Below are positions 50,535 to 59,638 of a stretch of 64,000 nucleotides of DNA, piece after piece. Every line of letters starts with the position of its first letter. Within the stretch, counting starts at the first letter, position 1. Both the position numbers and the translations under genes were made by a program. Origin of the DNA: Enterococcus saigonensis (GTDB lineage Bacteria > Bacillota > Bacilli > Lactobacillales > Enterococcaceae); the NCBI RefSeq assembly GCF_011397115.1, contig NZ_AP022822.1, positions 62,001 to 126,000 on the forward strand, read 5' to 3'. The notes beneath the pieces are model-generated. The model saw nothing but the letters and a program-made list of their open reading frames with translations, did no database searches and was not told where the DNA came from.

Positions 50535-51902
50535 ATGCAAAAAGACGTAGAAATCCCAGAAGTTTCGGATGTGAAAGACGTTGATTCCGCTGAACTGGCA
50601 GAAAATGAGAATGCAAAGTTTAGTTTGGGCGGAGCTACTTTATATGGTATTAATGCCGTGATTGGTTCGGGAATTTTTCTTTTGCCCCGTACAATCTACC
50701 AAGATTTAGGACCCGCTTCATTAGTCGCCATGTTACTAGATGCCGTCTTGGTTTTGATGTTGGCCGTATGCTTTGCCGAAGTTGCGGGCTATTTTAATAA
50801 AAATGGCGGTGCATTCCAGTATTCAAAAACAGCTTTTGGTGATTTTATCGGCTTTAATGTGGGTGTTCTAGGCTGGTTTGTAACCATTATCGCCTGGGCT
50901 GCGATGGCGGCTGGTTTTGCCAAGTTATTAATTCAGACTTTTCCAGCTTTAGAAGGGAAAAATACGTTAATCAGCATTTGTCTTGTCATTTTTCTATCAG
51001 TTATCAATAGCATGGGGATCAAAACCTCCAAAATTTTTACCATCGTTATTACAATTGCAAAATTAATTCCGATTATTGCGTTTACGTTGATTGCAATTTT
51101 CTTTATTAAAAGTGGGATTAATGGTGGCAATTTCACACCATTTTTGCAATTAAATCCAGATTTAACGCTATCAAAAGCGATGGCTTCCACCTCGCTTACT
51201 GTTTTTTATGCTTTTATCGGTTTTGAAGCTTTGCCAGTGGTTGCAGGTGAAATGCGAAACGCCAAAAAAAACGTACCAAAAGCCATTATTGGTTCTATCA
51301 GTATTGTTTCATTGCTTTATTTTATGATTATTGCCGGTACAATTGCGATGCTTGGAACAGGCATCTTACAAAGTAATGCACCAGTTCAAGATGCTTTTGT
51401 CAAAATGATTGGACCAGCAGGTAAATGGATTATTTCCATCGGTGCTTTAATTTCTATTGCAGGCTTAAACATGGGGGATTCCTTAATGATTCCTCGTTAC
51501 GGTGCTTCTATTGCCGATGAGGGCTTGTTACCAAAAGTTATTGCTAAGAAAAATAAAAAGAATGCACCTATTATCGCCATTATTTTTTCTGGATTATTAA
51601 CGATTGCCTTTTTGTTAAGCGGCTCTTTTGAGCAGTTGGCAGAATTATCTGTTGTCTTTCGTTTCTTCCAATATATTCCAACCGCATTGGCTGTTATTTG
51701 GTTACGAAAAAAAGACATGGACAATGTCCCAGCATTCAAATTACCTTTTGGTCCGGTAATACCAATAATTTCGATTATCGTTAGTATTTGGATGGTAGCC
51801 GCGGCAAATCCAATCAACTTAGTAGCCGGTGTTGTTGGCGTTGTTGTGGCGAGTATCTTATATGTCATTTTGAACAAAAATAAAATGAAACAAGCAAATT
51901 AA
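50535..51902 (+). CDS. APC-family amino acid permease, probable histidine uptake
   Basis: A 455-residue permease with twelve membrane segments and the APC unwound-helix motif GINAVIGSGIFLLP in segment 1, plus FYAFIGFEALPVVAGE in segment 6. The N-terminal 30 residues are acidic and cytoplasmic. ATG at 50535 follows AAGAGG. A GTG at 50526 sits on that site. Its position between fhs and hutH, under a cre-like box, makes histidine (or urocanate) its likely substrate (inference). Fold and family are firm. Confidence 0.85.
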   Translation: MQKDVEIPEVSDVKDVDSAELAENENAKFSLGGATLYGINAVIGSGIFLLPRTIYQDLGPASLVAMLLDAVLVLMLAVCFAEVAGYFNKNGGAFQYSKTAFGDFIGFNVGVLGWFVTIIAWAAMAAGFAKLLIQTFPALEGKNTLISICLVIFLSVINSMGIKTSKIFTIVITIAKLIPIIAFTLIAIFFIKSGINGGNFTPFLQLNPDLTLSKAMASTSLTVFYAFIGFEALPVVAGEMRNAKKNVPKAIIGSISIVSLLYFMIIAGTIAMLGTGILQSNAPVQDAFVKMIGPAGKWIISIGALISIAGLNMGDSLMIPRYGASIADEGLLPKVIAKKNKKNAPIIAIIFSGLLTIAFLLSGSFEQLAELSVVFRFFQYIPTALAVIWLRKKDMDNVPAFKLPFGPVIPIISIIVSIWMVAAANPINLVAGVVGVVVASILYVILNKNKMKQAN

Positions 51903-51957
51903 GTTTGTCTTGGCTTGGAAAATTCAATCAAACCAAGAGATTAAAAAGTGAGGGAAA

Positions 51958-53544
51958 ATGATGAATACTTTAATGAAAGATCAAACACAAAATTTTGATA
52001 AATCTGCTGTAATTGTTTTGGATGGTGCAAGTTTAACATTAGAAGACGTTATCGCAGTTGCACGGCATCATGTACGCTGTGAAATTGCCGAAAGTGCCAA
52101 AGAAGCGGTGATTGAATCCCGTAAAATCGTTGACAAAATCGTTGAAGAAAGGCGTGTTGTTTACGGTGTGAATACTGGTTTTGGCTCATTGTGTAACGTC
52201 AGCATTTCAAAAGACGATACCGTGCAGTTGCAAGAAAATTTGATTCGTACCCACTCTTCTGGTTATGGCGATCCGTTTTCTGAAGACATCGTGCGGGCCA
52301 TTATGTTAATTCGGGTAAACTCATTAATTAAAGGGTATTCAGGAATTCGCTTAAGTACCGTTGAAAGTTTATTAGCCATGTTAAATGCTGGGGTACACCC
52401 ACATATTCCAGAAAAAGGTTCACTGGGGGCATCTGGTGACTTGGCACCATTAGCACACATGGTTTTACCGTTATTAGGACTAGGAAAAGCTTATTACAAC
52501 GGTGTTTTATATTCTGGTAAAGAAGCAATGGAAAAAGCTGGACTAGAAATTATTCAACTCAGTGCTAAAGAAGGGTTGGCTTTTATTAACGGGACAACGG
52601 TTTTAAATGCTGTCGGTGCGTTAGCCACCTATGATGCGATCCAATTATTAAAACTTTCAGATATCGCCGGAGCGCTTTCTTTAGAAGTTCATGATGGCAT
52701 TTCGAGTCCTTTTGAAGAAGATTTGCATACGATTCGTCCGCAAAGTGGACAATTGGCAACGGCCCGTAATATTCGCCGCTTAATTGCAGACAGCCAATAT
52801 ATCACACAAGCAACCCCAGACCATGTACAAGATCCGTATACCTTGCGTTGTATGCCACAAATTCATGGCGCAAGTAAAGACTCGATTGCATATGTGAAAG
52901 AAAAAGTAGAAATTGAAATTAATTCCGTGACAGACAATCCGATTATTACTAGAAACGGCGAAGTTATTTCAGGGGGGAATTTCCATGGGGAACCATTGGC
53001 CCAACCCTTTGATTTCCTAGGAATTGCCGCAGCAGAAATCGGGAACGTTTCAGAACGTCGCGTAGAGCGTCTAGTGAATCGTCAGTTAAGCAAACTGCCA
53101 TCTTTCTTAGTGAAACACCCGGGGCTAAATTCTGGATTTATGATTACGCAATATGCGTGTGCGTCTTTAGTTTCTGAAAATAAAATTTTGGCACATCCAG
53201 CAAGTGTGGATTCTATTCCATCTTGTGAAAATCAAGAAGACTTTGTCAGCATGGGGACAACAGCAGCTCGCACAGCTTTAGAAATTGTCAAAAATTCTCG
53301 TCGCGTCGTAGCCACAGAAATTATGGCTGCCTGTCAAGCATTGGATATTAAAGGCTATCAAAGTGGCCTTGGAAAAGGAACAAAAGCTGCCTATGATGCT
53401 TTTAGACGCGAAGTTTCCTTTATTGAACACGATAAAGATATTGAAATGTACGATGAATTGAACAAAGCAACGGCTGTTTTAGAAAATGGCGACTTCTTAA
53501 AAGAAGTCGAAAACAAAGTTGCATTGGATTTACAATTTAACTAA
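51958..53544 (+). CDS. hutH: Histidine ammonia-lyase
   Basis: A 528-residue enzyme that removes ammonia from histidine to give urocanate, the first pathway step. The MIO cofactor arises from Ala158-Ser159-Gly160 in KGSLGASGDLAPLAH. The N-terminal catalytic Tyr region VVYGVNTGFGSLCN and the QDPYTLRCMPQIHGA stretch are intact. Two ATGs (51958, 51961) follow GTGAGGG. The first is used here. It is the likely end of the permease-hutH transcript, or is followed by the YitT and hutD genes. Confidence 0.97.
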   Translation: MMNTLMKDQTQNFDKSAVIVLDGASLTLEDVIAVARHHVRCEIAESAKEAVIESRKIVDKIVEERRVVYGVNTGFGSLCNVSISKDDTVQLQENLIRTHSSGYGDPFSEDIVRAIMLIRVNSLIKGYSGIRLSTVESLLAMLNAGVHPHIPEKGSLGASGDLAPLAHMVLPLLGLGKAYYNGVLYSGKEAMEKAGLEIIQLSAKEGLAFINGTTVLNAVGALATYDAIQLLKLSDIAGALSLEVHDGISSPFEEDLHTIRPQSGQLATARNIRRLIADSQYITQATPDHVQDPYTLRCMPQIHGASKDSIAYVKEKVEIEINSVTDNPIITRNGEVISGGNFHGEPLAQPFDFLGIAAAEIGNVSERRVERLVNRQLSKLPSFLVKHPGLNSGFMITQYACASLVSENKILAHPASVDSIPSCENQEDFVSMGTTAARTALEIVKNSRRVVATEIMAACQALDIKGYQSGLGKGTKAAYDAFRREVSFIEHDKDIEMYDELNKATAVLENGDFLKEVENKVALDLQFN

Positions 53545-53623
53545 TGTTGTCATAGGCCAGTTTGAAAGTGTTTAATCCGTTAGTAGATACTTCACTTTAT
53601 AAAAAAGGAATGTTATGTAAGTC

Positions 53624-54499
53624 ATGACACACTTCAAGAAAAGAGAAATCTGGCAAGATATGGTGACAAAATTAACGGTTATCTTAATTTATGCCTTCTT
53701 ATATTCCTTGGCGCTGAATATCTTTTGGCAGCCAGGGAATATTTATGCAGGAGGACTTACTGGGATTGCCCAGATTTTGGCAACCGTCTTTGCCAAAAAT
53801 CAGATTGCGTTGCCCATTTCCATTATTTATTACCTTTTAAACGTCCCGATGTTCATTTTGGCATGGTTTAAAATCAATCGCAAATTTGTGTTATATACCA
53901 TTCTTTGTGTATCGGCGGCTTCTTTTGCAATACACATTGTCCCAAGCACGACGCTGACAACAGATCCTATTATTTGTGCGATATTTGGCGGGGCCATTAA
54001 TGGTTTTTCATTAGGCTTAGCTTTAAAATATGGTCTTTCAACAGGTGGAATGGATGCGTTAATTATCACAATCAGACAAATGACCGGGCGCAGTATTGGC
54101 GTTATTTCCATTATTTTAAACGGCATTATTGTTTTAATTGCTGGGTATTTATTTGGCTGGCCGTATGCGTTTTATAGTGTACTGTCCATTTTCGTTAGTG
54201 GCAAAGTGACTGATTTGGTTTATGTGAAACATAAAAAAGTACAGGTAACAATCATTACGCAAAAACCAAATGAAGTAATTCCTGCTTTGCAAGAAAAACT
54301 TAGTCGTGGGATTACAATTATTCCCCATGCATTAGGTGCCTATAATCAAGAAACACAAACTATTTTGATTTTAATTATTACCACTTATGAAATGGAAATT
54401 TTAGATCAAATTATGAAAGAAGTCGATCCTAAGGCTTTTGTTAGCGTGACACAAGATATTAAAATTCTTAGTCAATTTGAGGAACTAGATATTGTTTAG
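53624..54499 (+). CDS. YitT family membrane protein
   Basis: A 291-residue membrane protein. The N-terminal about 200 residues have five to six segments (LNIFWQPGNIYAGGLTGIAQ, LKYGLSTGGMDALIITIRQ) and the C-terminal 80 residues form a DUF2179-type cytoplasmic domain (ITIITQKPNEVIPALQEKLS, TIIPHALGAYNQETQTIL). The function of the family is unsettled. The nearest ribosome site (AAAAGGA) is somewhat distant from ATG 53624. It lies between hutH and hutD and may be co-transcribed with them. Confidence 0.85.
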   Translation: MTHFKKREIWQDMVTKLTVILIYAFLYSLALNIFWQPGNIYAGGLTGIAQILATVFAKNQIALPISIIYYLLNVPMFILAWFKINRKFVLYTILCVSAASFAIHIVPSTTLTTDPIICAIFGGAINGFSLGLALKYGLSTGGMDALIITIRQMTGRSIGVISIILNGIIVLIAGYLFGWPYAFYSVLSIFVSGKVTDLVYVKHKKVQVTIITQKPNEVIPALQEKLSRGITIIPHALGAYNQETQTILILIITTYEMEILDQIMKEVDPKAFVSVTQDIKILSQFEELDIV

Positions 54500-54515
54500 C
54501 AGGAGGTGATAGCTG

Positions 54516-55094
54516 GTGTTTGAAAAGAAAGGAAACCAAGACTATGTTACACGTGCTTGGTCAGGTGGCCAAACTACTGAAATTTTAATCGCGCCAGAGG
54601 ATAGTTGTTTGACAAAGCGAAACTTTGATTTTCGACTTTCAACCGCAACGGTCGCCAGTAAAACCACTGAATTCTCCGATTTTACCGGCTATGAACGTTT
54701 TATTATGTCTTTGGATGCACCAATTACGTTGCAACACCAAAATATCATGATCCCGCTTCAGCCTTTTGAAATCTATCGGTTTGACGGTGGTACTACGATG
54801 CAAAGTCACGGCAAATGCCAAGACTTCAATGTGATTTTTAAAAAGAAGTATCAGGTTAGTGTAACGGTACTACAAAATAATGAAACAGTTGTACTTTTTA
54901 CCAAAGGACAGAGTATTTTATATGCTTTACAGACTATTAAAGTAGAGGTATCTGCTTTAGAAACAGTGGCTGAAGTTTTACTCCAAAAAGGAGAGTCACT
55001 AGTTTTAAAAGGACAAAAACAGCTACACGTAATAAGTCAAAAAACGTCTTTTTCTCGCAACAAAGTCGCAGTCTTGACACAAATAAAAGAATAG
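54516..55094 (+). CDS. hutD: HutD family protein
   Basis: A 192-residue cupin-fold protein of the HutD/Ves family. The signature RAWSGGQTTEILIAP near residue 12-26 and FDFRLSTATVASKTTEFSDF are clear, as is FEIYRFDGG. HutD occurs with hut genes in many bacteria and may tune histidine or urocanate levels, but its chemistry is unknown. The start is GTG at 54516 with a perfect AGGAGGTGATAG before it. It lies 16 bases after the YitT gene. Confidence 0.9.
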   Translation: MFEKKGNQDYVTRAWSGGQTTEILIAPEDSCLTKRNFDFRLSTATVASKTTEFSDFTGYERFIMSLDAPITLQHQNIMIPLQPFEIYRFDGGTTMQSHGKCQDFNVIFKKKYQVSVTVLQNNETVVLFTKGQSILYALQTIKVEVSALETVAEVLLQKGESLVLKGQKQLHVISQKTSFSRNKVAVLTQIKE

Positions 55095-55100
55095 AAAAAA

Positions 55101-55195
55101 ACAGAGTAGAAGATAGAGCGTTAAGTGTCAAAAGGATGGGATGTTGCCTTTTGGACGAAGAAGTGAACTTCACGATTTTATCTTTGCATTCGCTG
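55101..55195 (+). ncRNA. Tetrahydrofolate (THF) riboswitch
   Basis: The leader of folT holds the conserved parts of the THF-I riboswitch in order: AGAGTAGA (55103-55110), GCGTTAAGTGT, GGATGGGATGTTGCC with CCTTTTGGACGAAG, then TTGCATTCGCTG at the 3' side. The 5' CAGAG and 3' CGCTG can form P1. The known class binds THF and lowers expression of folate uptake genes. The folate transporter gene starts 47 bases after it. The expression platform is not obvious. Sequestration of AAGGAG at 55228 is possible. Confidence 0.85.
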
Positions 55196-55241
55196 CATAA
55201 ATATATTGTGTGGCAGCTCTATTTAAGGAGATGCACGAAAA

Positions 55242-55766
55242 ATGTTAAAGAAAAAAATAGATGCACATTTTATTGCAACAATGGGATTATTAATTGGTTT
55301 AATGGTCGTTTTGTCCCAAGTTTTAGGTTTTGAAACGCAATTATTAAAAATTACGTTTGATTTTATACCAGAAGTTGTGATGGCAAGTTTGTTTGGGCCT
55401 TTTTGGACGGCAGTAGGTGCCGCTGTTGCTGATATTATTGGCAACACATTATTAGGCAAGGCTCCGTTTTTTATTGGCTTTACCTTAAATTCGTTTATTG
55501 CAGGGGGGATTTATGGCTATTTCTTTTATAAAAAGCCCATTACTATTAAAAATGCTTTCTTGTGTGTCTTGTGTAATACCTTACTTATCAGCTTATGTTT
55601 AACCCCGATTTGGTTATCTATGATGTATAAAATACCATTAACTGATGCTAAACTTTGGAGCATCCGATTACTAAAAGCAGTTATTATGCTTCCTGTGCAA
55701 ACGGGACTAATCGTATTTTTTGGCAATGCCTTACCGTTTAAACGCTTAGCGAAGAATCTAGTTTAA
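55242..55766 (+). CDS. folT: ECF transporter S component for folate
   Basis: A 174-residue membrane protein with about six segments of the ECF substrate-binding type (GLLIGLMVVLSQVLGFETQLLK, then GPFWTAVGAAVADIIGNTL). Basic residues lie at the N-terminus. The THF riboswitch directly upstream and folC directly downstream identify folate as ligand. It uses the general ECF ATPases and T subunit encoded elsewhere. AAGGAGATG lies about ten bases before ATG at 55242. Here it feeds the folate-dependent histidine pathway (inference). Confidence 0.93.
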   Translation: MLKKKIDAHFIATMGLLIGLMVVLSQVLGFETQLLKITFDFIPEVVMASLFGPFWTAVGAAVADIIGNTLLGKAPFFIGFTLNSFIAGGIYGYFFYKKPITIKNAFLCVLCNTLLISLCLTPIWLSMMYKIPLTDAKLWSIRLLKAVIMLPVQTGLIVFFGNALPFKRLAKNLV

Positions 55767-55807
55767 AAAGTTTAAGAAGATTCTATTTCAGATGGAGATG
55801 ATTTAAG

Positions 55808-57139
55808 ATGTTTGCAACAGGAGATGAAGCAGTGGCATGGATTCATTCTCGTAAAAAATTTGGTTCCCGCCCAGGATTGACACGTGTCAAAGCATTACTG
55901 CGTTTATGTGGCAATCCTGAAAGAACGATTAACGGTATACACATTGCTGGAACAAATGGAAAAGGTTCAACCGTCACATATTTGCGCTGTCTTTTAGAGA
56001 CGCAAGGCGTAACTGTCGGGACCTTTACATCACCTTATGTTGAAAGTTTTTACGAACGAATTTCGATTGCTGGTAAAGCAATACCAGTTAACGATTTTGT
56101 GAAACTAGCCAATAAATTTCAACCCTATGTAGCGCAGATGGATGAGCAGACTTCTTATCAAGGAATAACGGAATTTGAAATTTTAACTGCAATGGCTTTT
56201 TATTATTTCAAAAAACGCGTAGACGTTGCTATTTTTGAGGCGGGGATTGGAGGATTGCTAGATAGCACCAACGTCTTTACTCCGATGTTGACGGCTATTA
56301 CAACAATTGGATTGGATCATACAGATATTTTAGGAGAAACAAAAGAAGCAATTGCCAAGCAAAAAGCAGGTATTATAAAAAATAAAGTTCCCATTGTAAC
56401 AGGGAAGATTGAACCTGAAGCCTTAGAAGTAATTCGAAAAACAGCGTTAACACAAAGTGCACCTTTTTTTTCACTTAAAGAGGATTATCAGGTAATATAC
56501 AGCTCACAAAATGACCAAAGAGGAGAAATTTTCACTTTCAAAAATAAAAATTATTATTTTGAAAATCTAACTGTTCCGCTTTTAGGAAAGTACCAAGTTG
56601 AAAATGCTGCTATTGCTATACAATTGTTCTTATTATACTGTCAAAAACAAAAAAAACAGGTTTCAAAAGATGCGCTAGTTTCGGGATTAAAAACAGCCTT
56701 TTGGCCTGGTCGGATGGAGCAAATTTCTACGAAGCCTAGGATTATAATAGACGGGGCACATAATCCCCATGCGATAAAAGAATTTGTAAAAACTCTCCAA
56801 ACAGAATTTTCAAAGGGGACCAATTATATTTTATTTTCGGCGCTTACAACTAAAAATATCAATGAAATGCTAAATCAGATTCAGCAAATTCCTAATAGTC
56901 AACTTGCCATAACTACCTTTGAATATCCTCGGGCTTTAAAACAAGAGGATTGTGGTCAGTTTCATTTGACGTATTATCCTGACTGGCAAGATGGAATACA
57001 GGAGCTGATAGTAAAAATGCAACCAGAAGATACGCTATTTATTACGGGTTCTCTTTATTTTATCTCTCAAGTTCGAACGTCTTTTTTTAAAGATACTAAA
57101 GAGTTGATTAGCCCAAAAGTAGCTTTATTAGCGTATTGA
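55808..57139 (+). CDS. folC: Folylpolyglutamate synthase
   Basis: A 443-residue Mur-ligase-type enzyme that adds glutamates to folates and so traps them in the cell and raises enzyme affinity. The P-loop is GIHIAGTNGKGSTVTYL. FEAGIGGLLDSTN, GLDHTDILG and the C-terminal IIDGAHNPHAIKEF follow the family. GATGGAGATGA lies before ATG. It forms a riboswitch-controlled pair with folT. Whether it also has dihydrofolate synthase activity cannot be told. Confidence 0.95.
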   Translation: MFATGDEAVAWIHSRKKFGSRPGLTRVKALLRLCGNPERTINGIHIAGTNGKGSTVTYLRCLLETQGVTVGTFTSPYVESFYERISIAGKAIPVNDFVKLANKFQPYVAQMDEQTSYQGITEFEILTAMAFYYFKKRVDVAIFEAGIGGLLDSTNVFTPMLTAITTIGLDHTDILGETKEAIAKQKAGIIKNKVPIVTGKIEPEALEVIRKTALTQSAPFFSLKEDYQVIYSSQNDQRGEIFTFKNKNYYFENLTVPLLGKYQVENAAIAIQLFLLYCQKQKKQVSKDALVSGLKTAFWPGRMEQISTKPRIIIDGAHNPHAIKEFVKTLQTEFSKGTNYILFSALTTKNINEMLNQIQQIPNSQLAITTFEYPRALKQEDCGQFHLTYYPDWQDGIQELIVKMQPEDTLFITGSLYFISQVRTSFFKDTKELISPKVALLAY

Positions 57140-57211
57140 TTTTTTAGTCAGGACTAAGGATAGATTTTTCTAAGAGAGTGTATGAAAAAATTAGGATATT
57201 AAAACAAAACT

Positions 57212-57275
57212 AAAAAAACTCTTTTTCTTTTTTCGCGTCACTTTGGCTGGGAAAACAAGAAAAAGAGTTTTTTTT
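57212..57275. terminator. Bidirectional terminator
   Basis: AAAAAACTCTTTTTCTT (57213-57229) pairs with AAGAAAAAGAGTTTTTT (57258-57274). It serves folC and the convergent DHH gene. Confidence 0.85.
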
Positions 57276-57282
57276 ATTCGTC

Positions 57283-58323
57283 TTAGCGTGTAATGTCTAA
57301 AAATAAACGTAATGCGTTATCTGGATTTTCACTATCTGAAATAAAGTATTGAATTTCAGCAAAGGCGCCACCGGAAGCACGCTTGTGTCCGCCACCGTTA
57401 AAGTAACGTGCAGCAAGTAAAGACAAGTCGATATCGTCATTGTTGGTACGTAAAGAGACGCCTTTGCCATTTAGCACCAAGCTAAAATCAACTTCTTTTT
57501 TTGTTTCCGGATGTTCTAAACGTGCTAATGCATTTCCTAAAACAGAAGTGTATTGTTCGCCAAATGTGTAGGCGAAAGTTTTGCCAGCTAAGACACCAAA
57601 TTGGGCTTTTAGCGTTTTACTACGAACATAATCTGCTTCTTTTTCTTTTAATGCCGCAATAATTTCGCTGTAGTCAGAAAGTAAAGTGAGGCCAGTTGCC
57701 ATTATGCTTCCCATCAGCTCAATGCGTTTTTCCCAACTGTAGAAATAAAATAGATTGTTGAACTCCGCTGCGGCTTCTTTATAAGCTGCATTTGGATTCA
57801 GTTGCCAATCCCAACAGTCATAACAGCGAATAATATCGGCAACATTAGCTAGTCGTTGCCATAATTTATCTTGGAATAGTTCTGTAGGCATTTTCCCAAC
57901 TAAAACTTTAAATAACACACTCGTAGCGGAATGTTTCAAATTCGTCGTTTCATCTGCCACAATAATTGAAGCATTTTCCGGATAGTTTTGGTTAACGTGA
58001 ACAGAGGTGATATGGTGATCAAAAATATGCCAGGTAATTTTATTTTCAGTACAATACGTCGCCAATTGGTCAATTACTTCATCTGATGGGCAAATATCAG
58101 TAATGTAAAGCTCAGTTATCGCAGCGTCATTAGTTTTTATAAAGTTTAAAACGTGTTTGTCAATTGTACCGTCTGCGCCAGGTTCAGAATAGCCAACTGG
58201 CAAATAATTTTCTGCTACATAGCCCTTTTGTTCTTGCAAAATGGCTTGTAATAACAAAGCGGAGCCCACACCATCTAAGTCTGTATGGGAAAATTGTTTA
58301 ATTAAAGTTTTTCTATCTTCCAT
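57283..58323 (-). CDS. DHH family phosphoesterase
   Basis: A 346-residue cytoplasmic enzyme. DHH motifs: FSHTDLDGVGSALLL (metal Asp), ITDICPSDE, IFDHHITS, and the C-terminal DHHA1 motif FNGGGHKRASGGAF. The layout is like NrnB/YngD-type proteins, which degrade short oligoribonucleotides or cyclic nucleotides, but the subfamily cannot be fixed by eye. It is transcribed alone from the minus strand. A strong ribosome site was not found, only moderate purines before ATG. Confidence 0.85.
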   Translation of the reverse strand: MEDRKTLIKQFSHTDLDGVGSALLLQAILQEQKGYVAENYLPVGYSEPGADGTIDKHVLNFIKTNDAAITELYITDICPSDEVIDQLATYCTENKITWHIFDHHITSVHVNQNYPENASIIVADETTNLKHSATSVLFKVLVGKMPTELFQDKLWQRLANVADIIRCYDCWDWQLNPNAAYKEAAAEFNNLFYFYSWEKRIELMGSIMATGLTLLSDYSEIIAALKEKEADYVRSKTLKAQFGVLAGKTFAYTFGEQYTSVLGNALARLEHPETKKEVDFSLVLNGKGVSLRTNNDDIDLSLLAARYFNGGGHKRASGGAFAEIQYFISDSENPDNALRLFLDITR

Positions 58324-58505
58324 GTTTTGCCTACTTTCTAATTAACGGGTAGTCTTGTTTGTTTTTTCGTATGTTCAGATAAACGCACAGAAATAATAGC
58401 AAAATACGTTACTGCTTCTTCTGAAAAACAAATTTTTTCACTACGTTTGGTTTGATCCATGCAACGTAATACTACACCATGAATCATTTATTTAATAGTG
58501 ACAAG

Positions 58506-58549
58506 AAAAAAACCACCCGATATTTTCTTTTCGGGTGGTCGTTTTTTTA
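58506..58549. terminator. Terminator after the aldo/keto reductase gene
   Basis: AAAACCACCCGA pairs with TCGGGTGGTCGTTTT (58509-58545) with T- and A-tracts on both strands. Confidence 0.8.
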
Positions 58550-59533
58550 TCCTAAAATTTCATCAATTAAAGATAATTCTGCTGGCGAAAAAATTGTATT
58601 TTCCAACGCTTTTAAATTATCTTCCAATTGGCTGACACGAGAGGCTCCGATTAAGACACTAGCAACGGTAGGTTGACGTAAATTCCAGGCCAATGCCATT
58701 TCTGCTAAGGTTTGTCCGCGCGTTTTGGCAAGGTCGTTTAATCTTTGGACTTTACTTAATGTTGCTTCAACTTGTTCAGAAGATAAAAAGGGACTGTCAG
58801 AACGTTTTGCCCGAGAATCAGCTGGAATACCATTTAAATAGCGATTTGTTAGTAAACCTTGAGCTAGTGGACTAAAGACGATGGCACCTAATCCTTCATC
58901 GGCTAAAACATCGGTTAGTCCTTCTTCAATCTTACGATTAAACATGTTGTAAGGTGGCTGATGGATAATAAATGGGGTATGCCATTCTTTAAAAATCTTT
59001 GCAATTGCAGCTGTTTCTTCTGGTGAATAATTCGAAACGCCTACGTATAATGCTTTTCCTTGCCTTACTAATAAATCTAGTGCGTGGGCAGTTTCTTCTA
59101 ACGGCGTATCAGGATCTGGGCGATGATGATAAAAAATATCGAAGTAATCTAAGCCTGTTCGTTTGAGACTTTGATCACAGCTTGCGATGAGATTCTTTTT
59201 TGAACCCCATTCGCCATAAGGGCCAGGCCACATGTAATATCCTGCTTTAGAAGAGACAATAATTTCATCGCGATAAGGTGCAAAGTCTTCGGCGAAAATT
59301 TTGCCAAAGTTTTTTTCCGCAGAGCCTGCAGGAGGACCGTAATTATTTGCCAAATCAAAGTGGGTGATACCATTATCAAAAGCAGCCTGCATAATTTTGC
59401 GTTGGTTAGCCAAAACATCGACATCCCCAAAGTTATGCCAAAAACCTAACGAAATTTCCGGCAATTTTAATCCAGATTTTCCCACTCGTTGATACGTCAT
59501 TTTTTCATAACGGTGTTCATTAGCGTGATACAT
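58547..59533 (-). CDS. Aldo/keto reductase, YghZ-like
   Basis: A 328-residue NADPH-dependent oxidoreductase of the YghZ/AKR14 group, which reduces aldehydes such as methylglyoxal or L-glyceraldehyde 3-phosphate. The catalytic tetrad is seen as Asp and Tyr in HFDLANNYGPPAGSAE, Lys in VSSKAGY and His in IFYHHRPDPDTP. The family loop MWPGPYGEWGSKKNL is present. It is divergent from a MerR regulator, with a MerR-type dyad in the shared region, so inducible detoxification is likely (inference). Confidence 0.92.
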   Translation of the reverse strand: MYHANEHRYEKMTYQRVGKSGLKLPEISLGFWHNFGDVDVLANQRKIMQAAFDNGITHFDLANNYGPPAGSAEKNFGKIFAEDFAPYRDEIIVSSKAGYYMWPGPYGEWGSKKNLIASCDQSLKRTGLDYFDIFYHHRPDPDTPLEETAHALDLLVRQGKALYVGVSNYSPEETAAIAKIFKEWHTPFIIHQPPYNMFNRKIEEGLTDVLADEGLGAIVFSPLAQGLLTNRYLNGIPADSRAKRSDSPFLSSEQVEATLSKVQRLNDLAKTRGQTLAEMALAWNLRQPTVASVLIGASRVSQLEDNLKALENTIFSPAELSLIDEILG

Positions 59534-59596
59534 GAAAAAACCTCACTTTCTGTTTTCCAAAATACTATTGTTAGGGTTTTCTTTACATAGCATACC

Positions 59597-59616
59597 ACTT
59601 AAAGTAGACTTCAAGT
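59597..59616. promoter_or_regulatory. MerR-type operator between the AKR and merR genes
   Basis: ACTTAAAGT-AG-ACTTCAAGT: two ACTT-N-AAGT units forming an imperfect dyad between the divergent starts, typical of MerR sites set between stretched promoter boxes. Confidence 0.45.
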
Positions 59617-59638
59617 AAATACTTTTTTGGAGGAAGTT

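Noticed and set aside
51903..51957. TCTTGG...CCAAGA pairing between the permease gene and hutH as a terminator
   Set aside because: The stem is short and there is no T-run. The permease and hutH are probably on one transcript.
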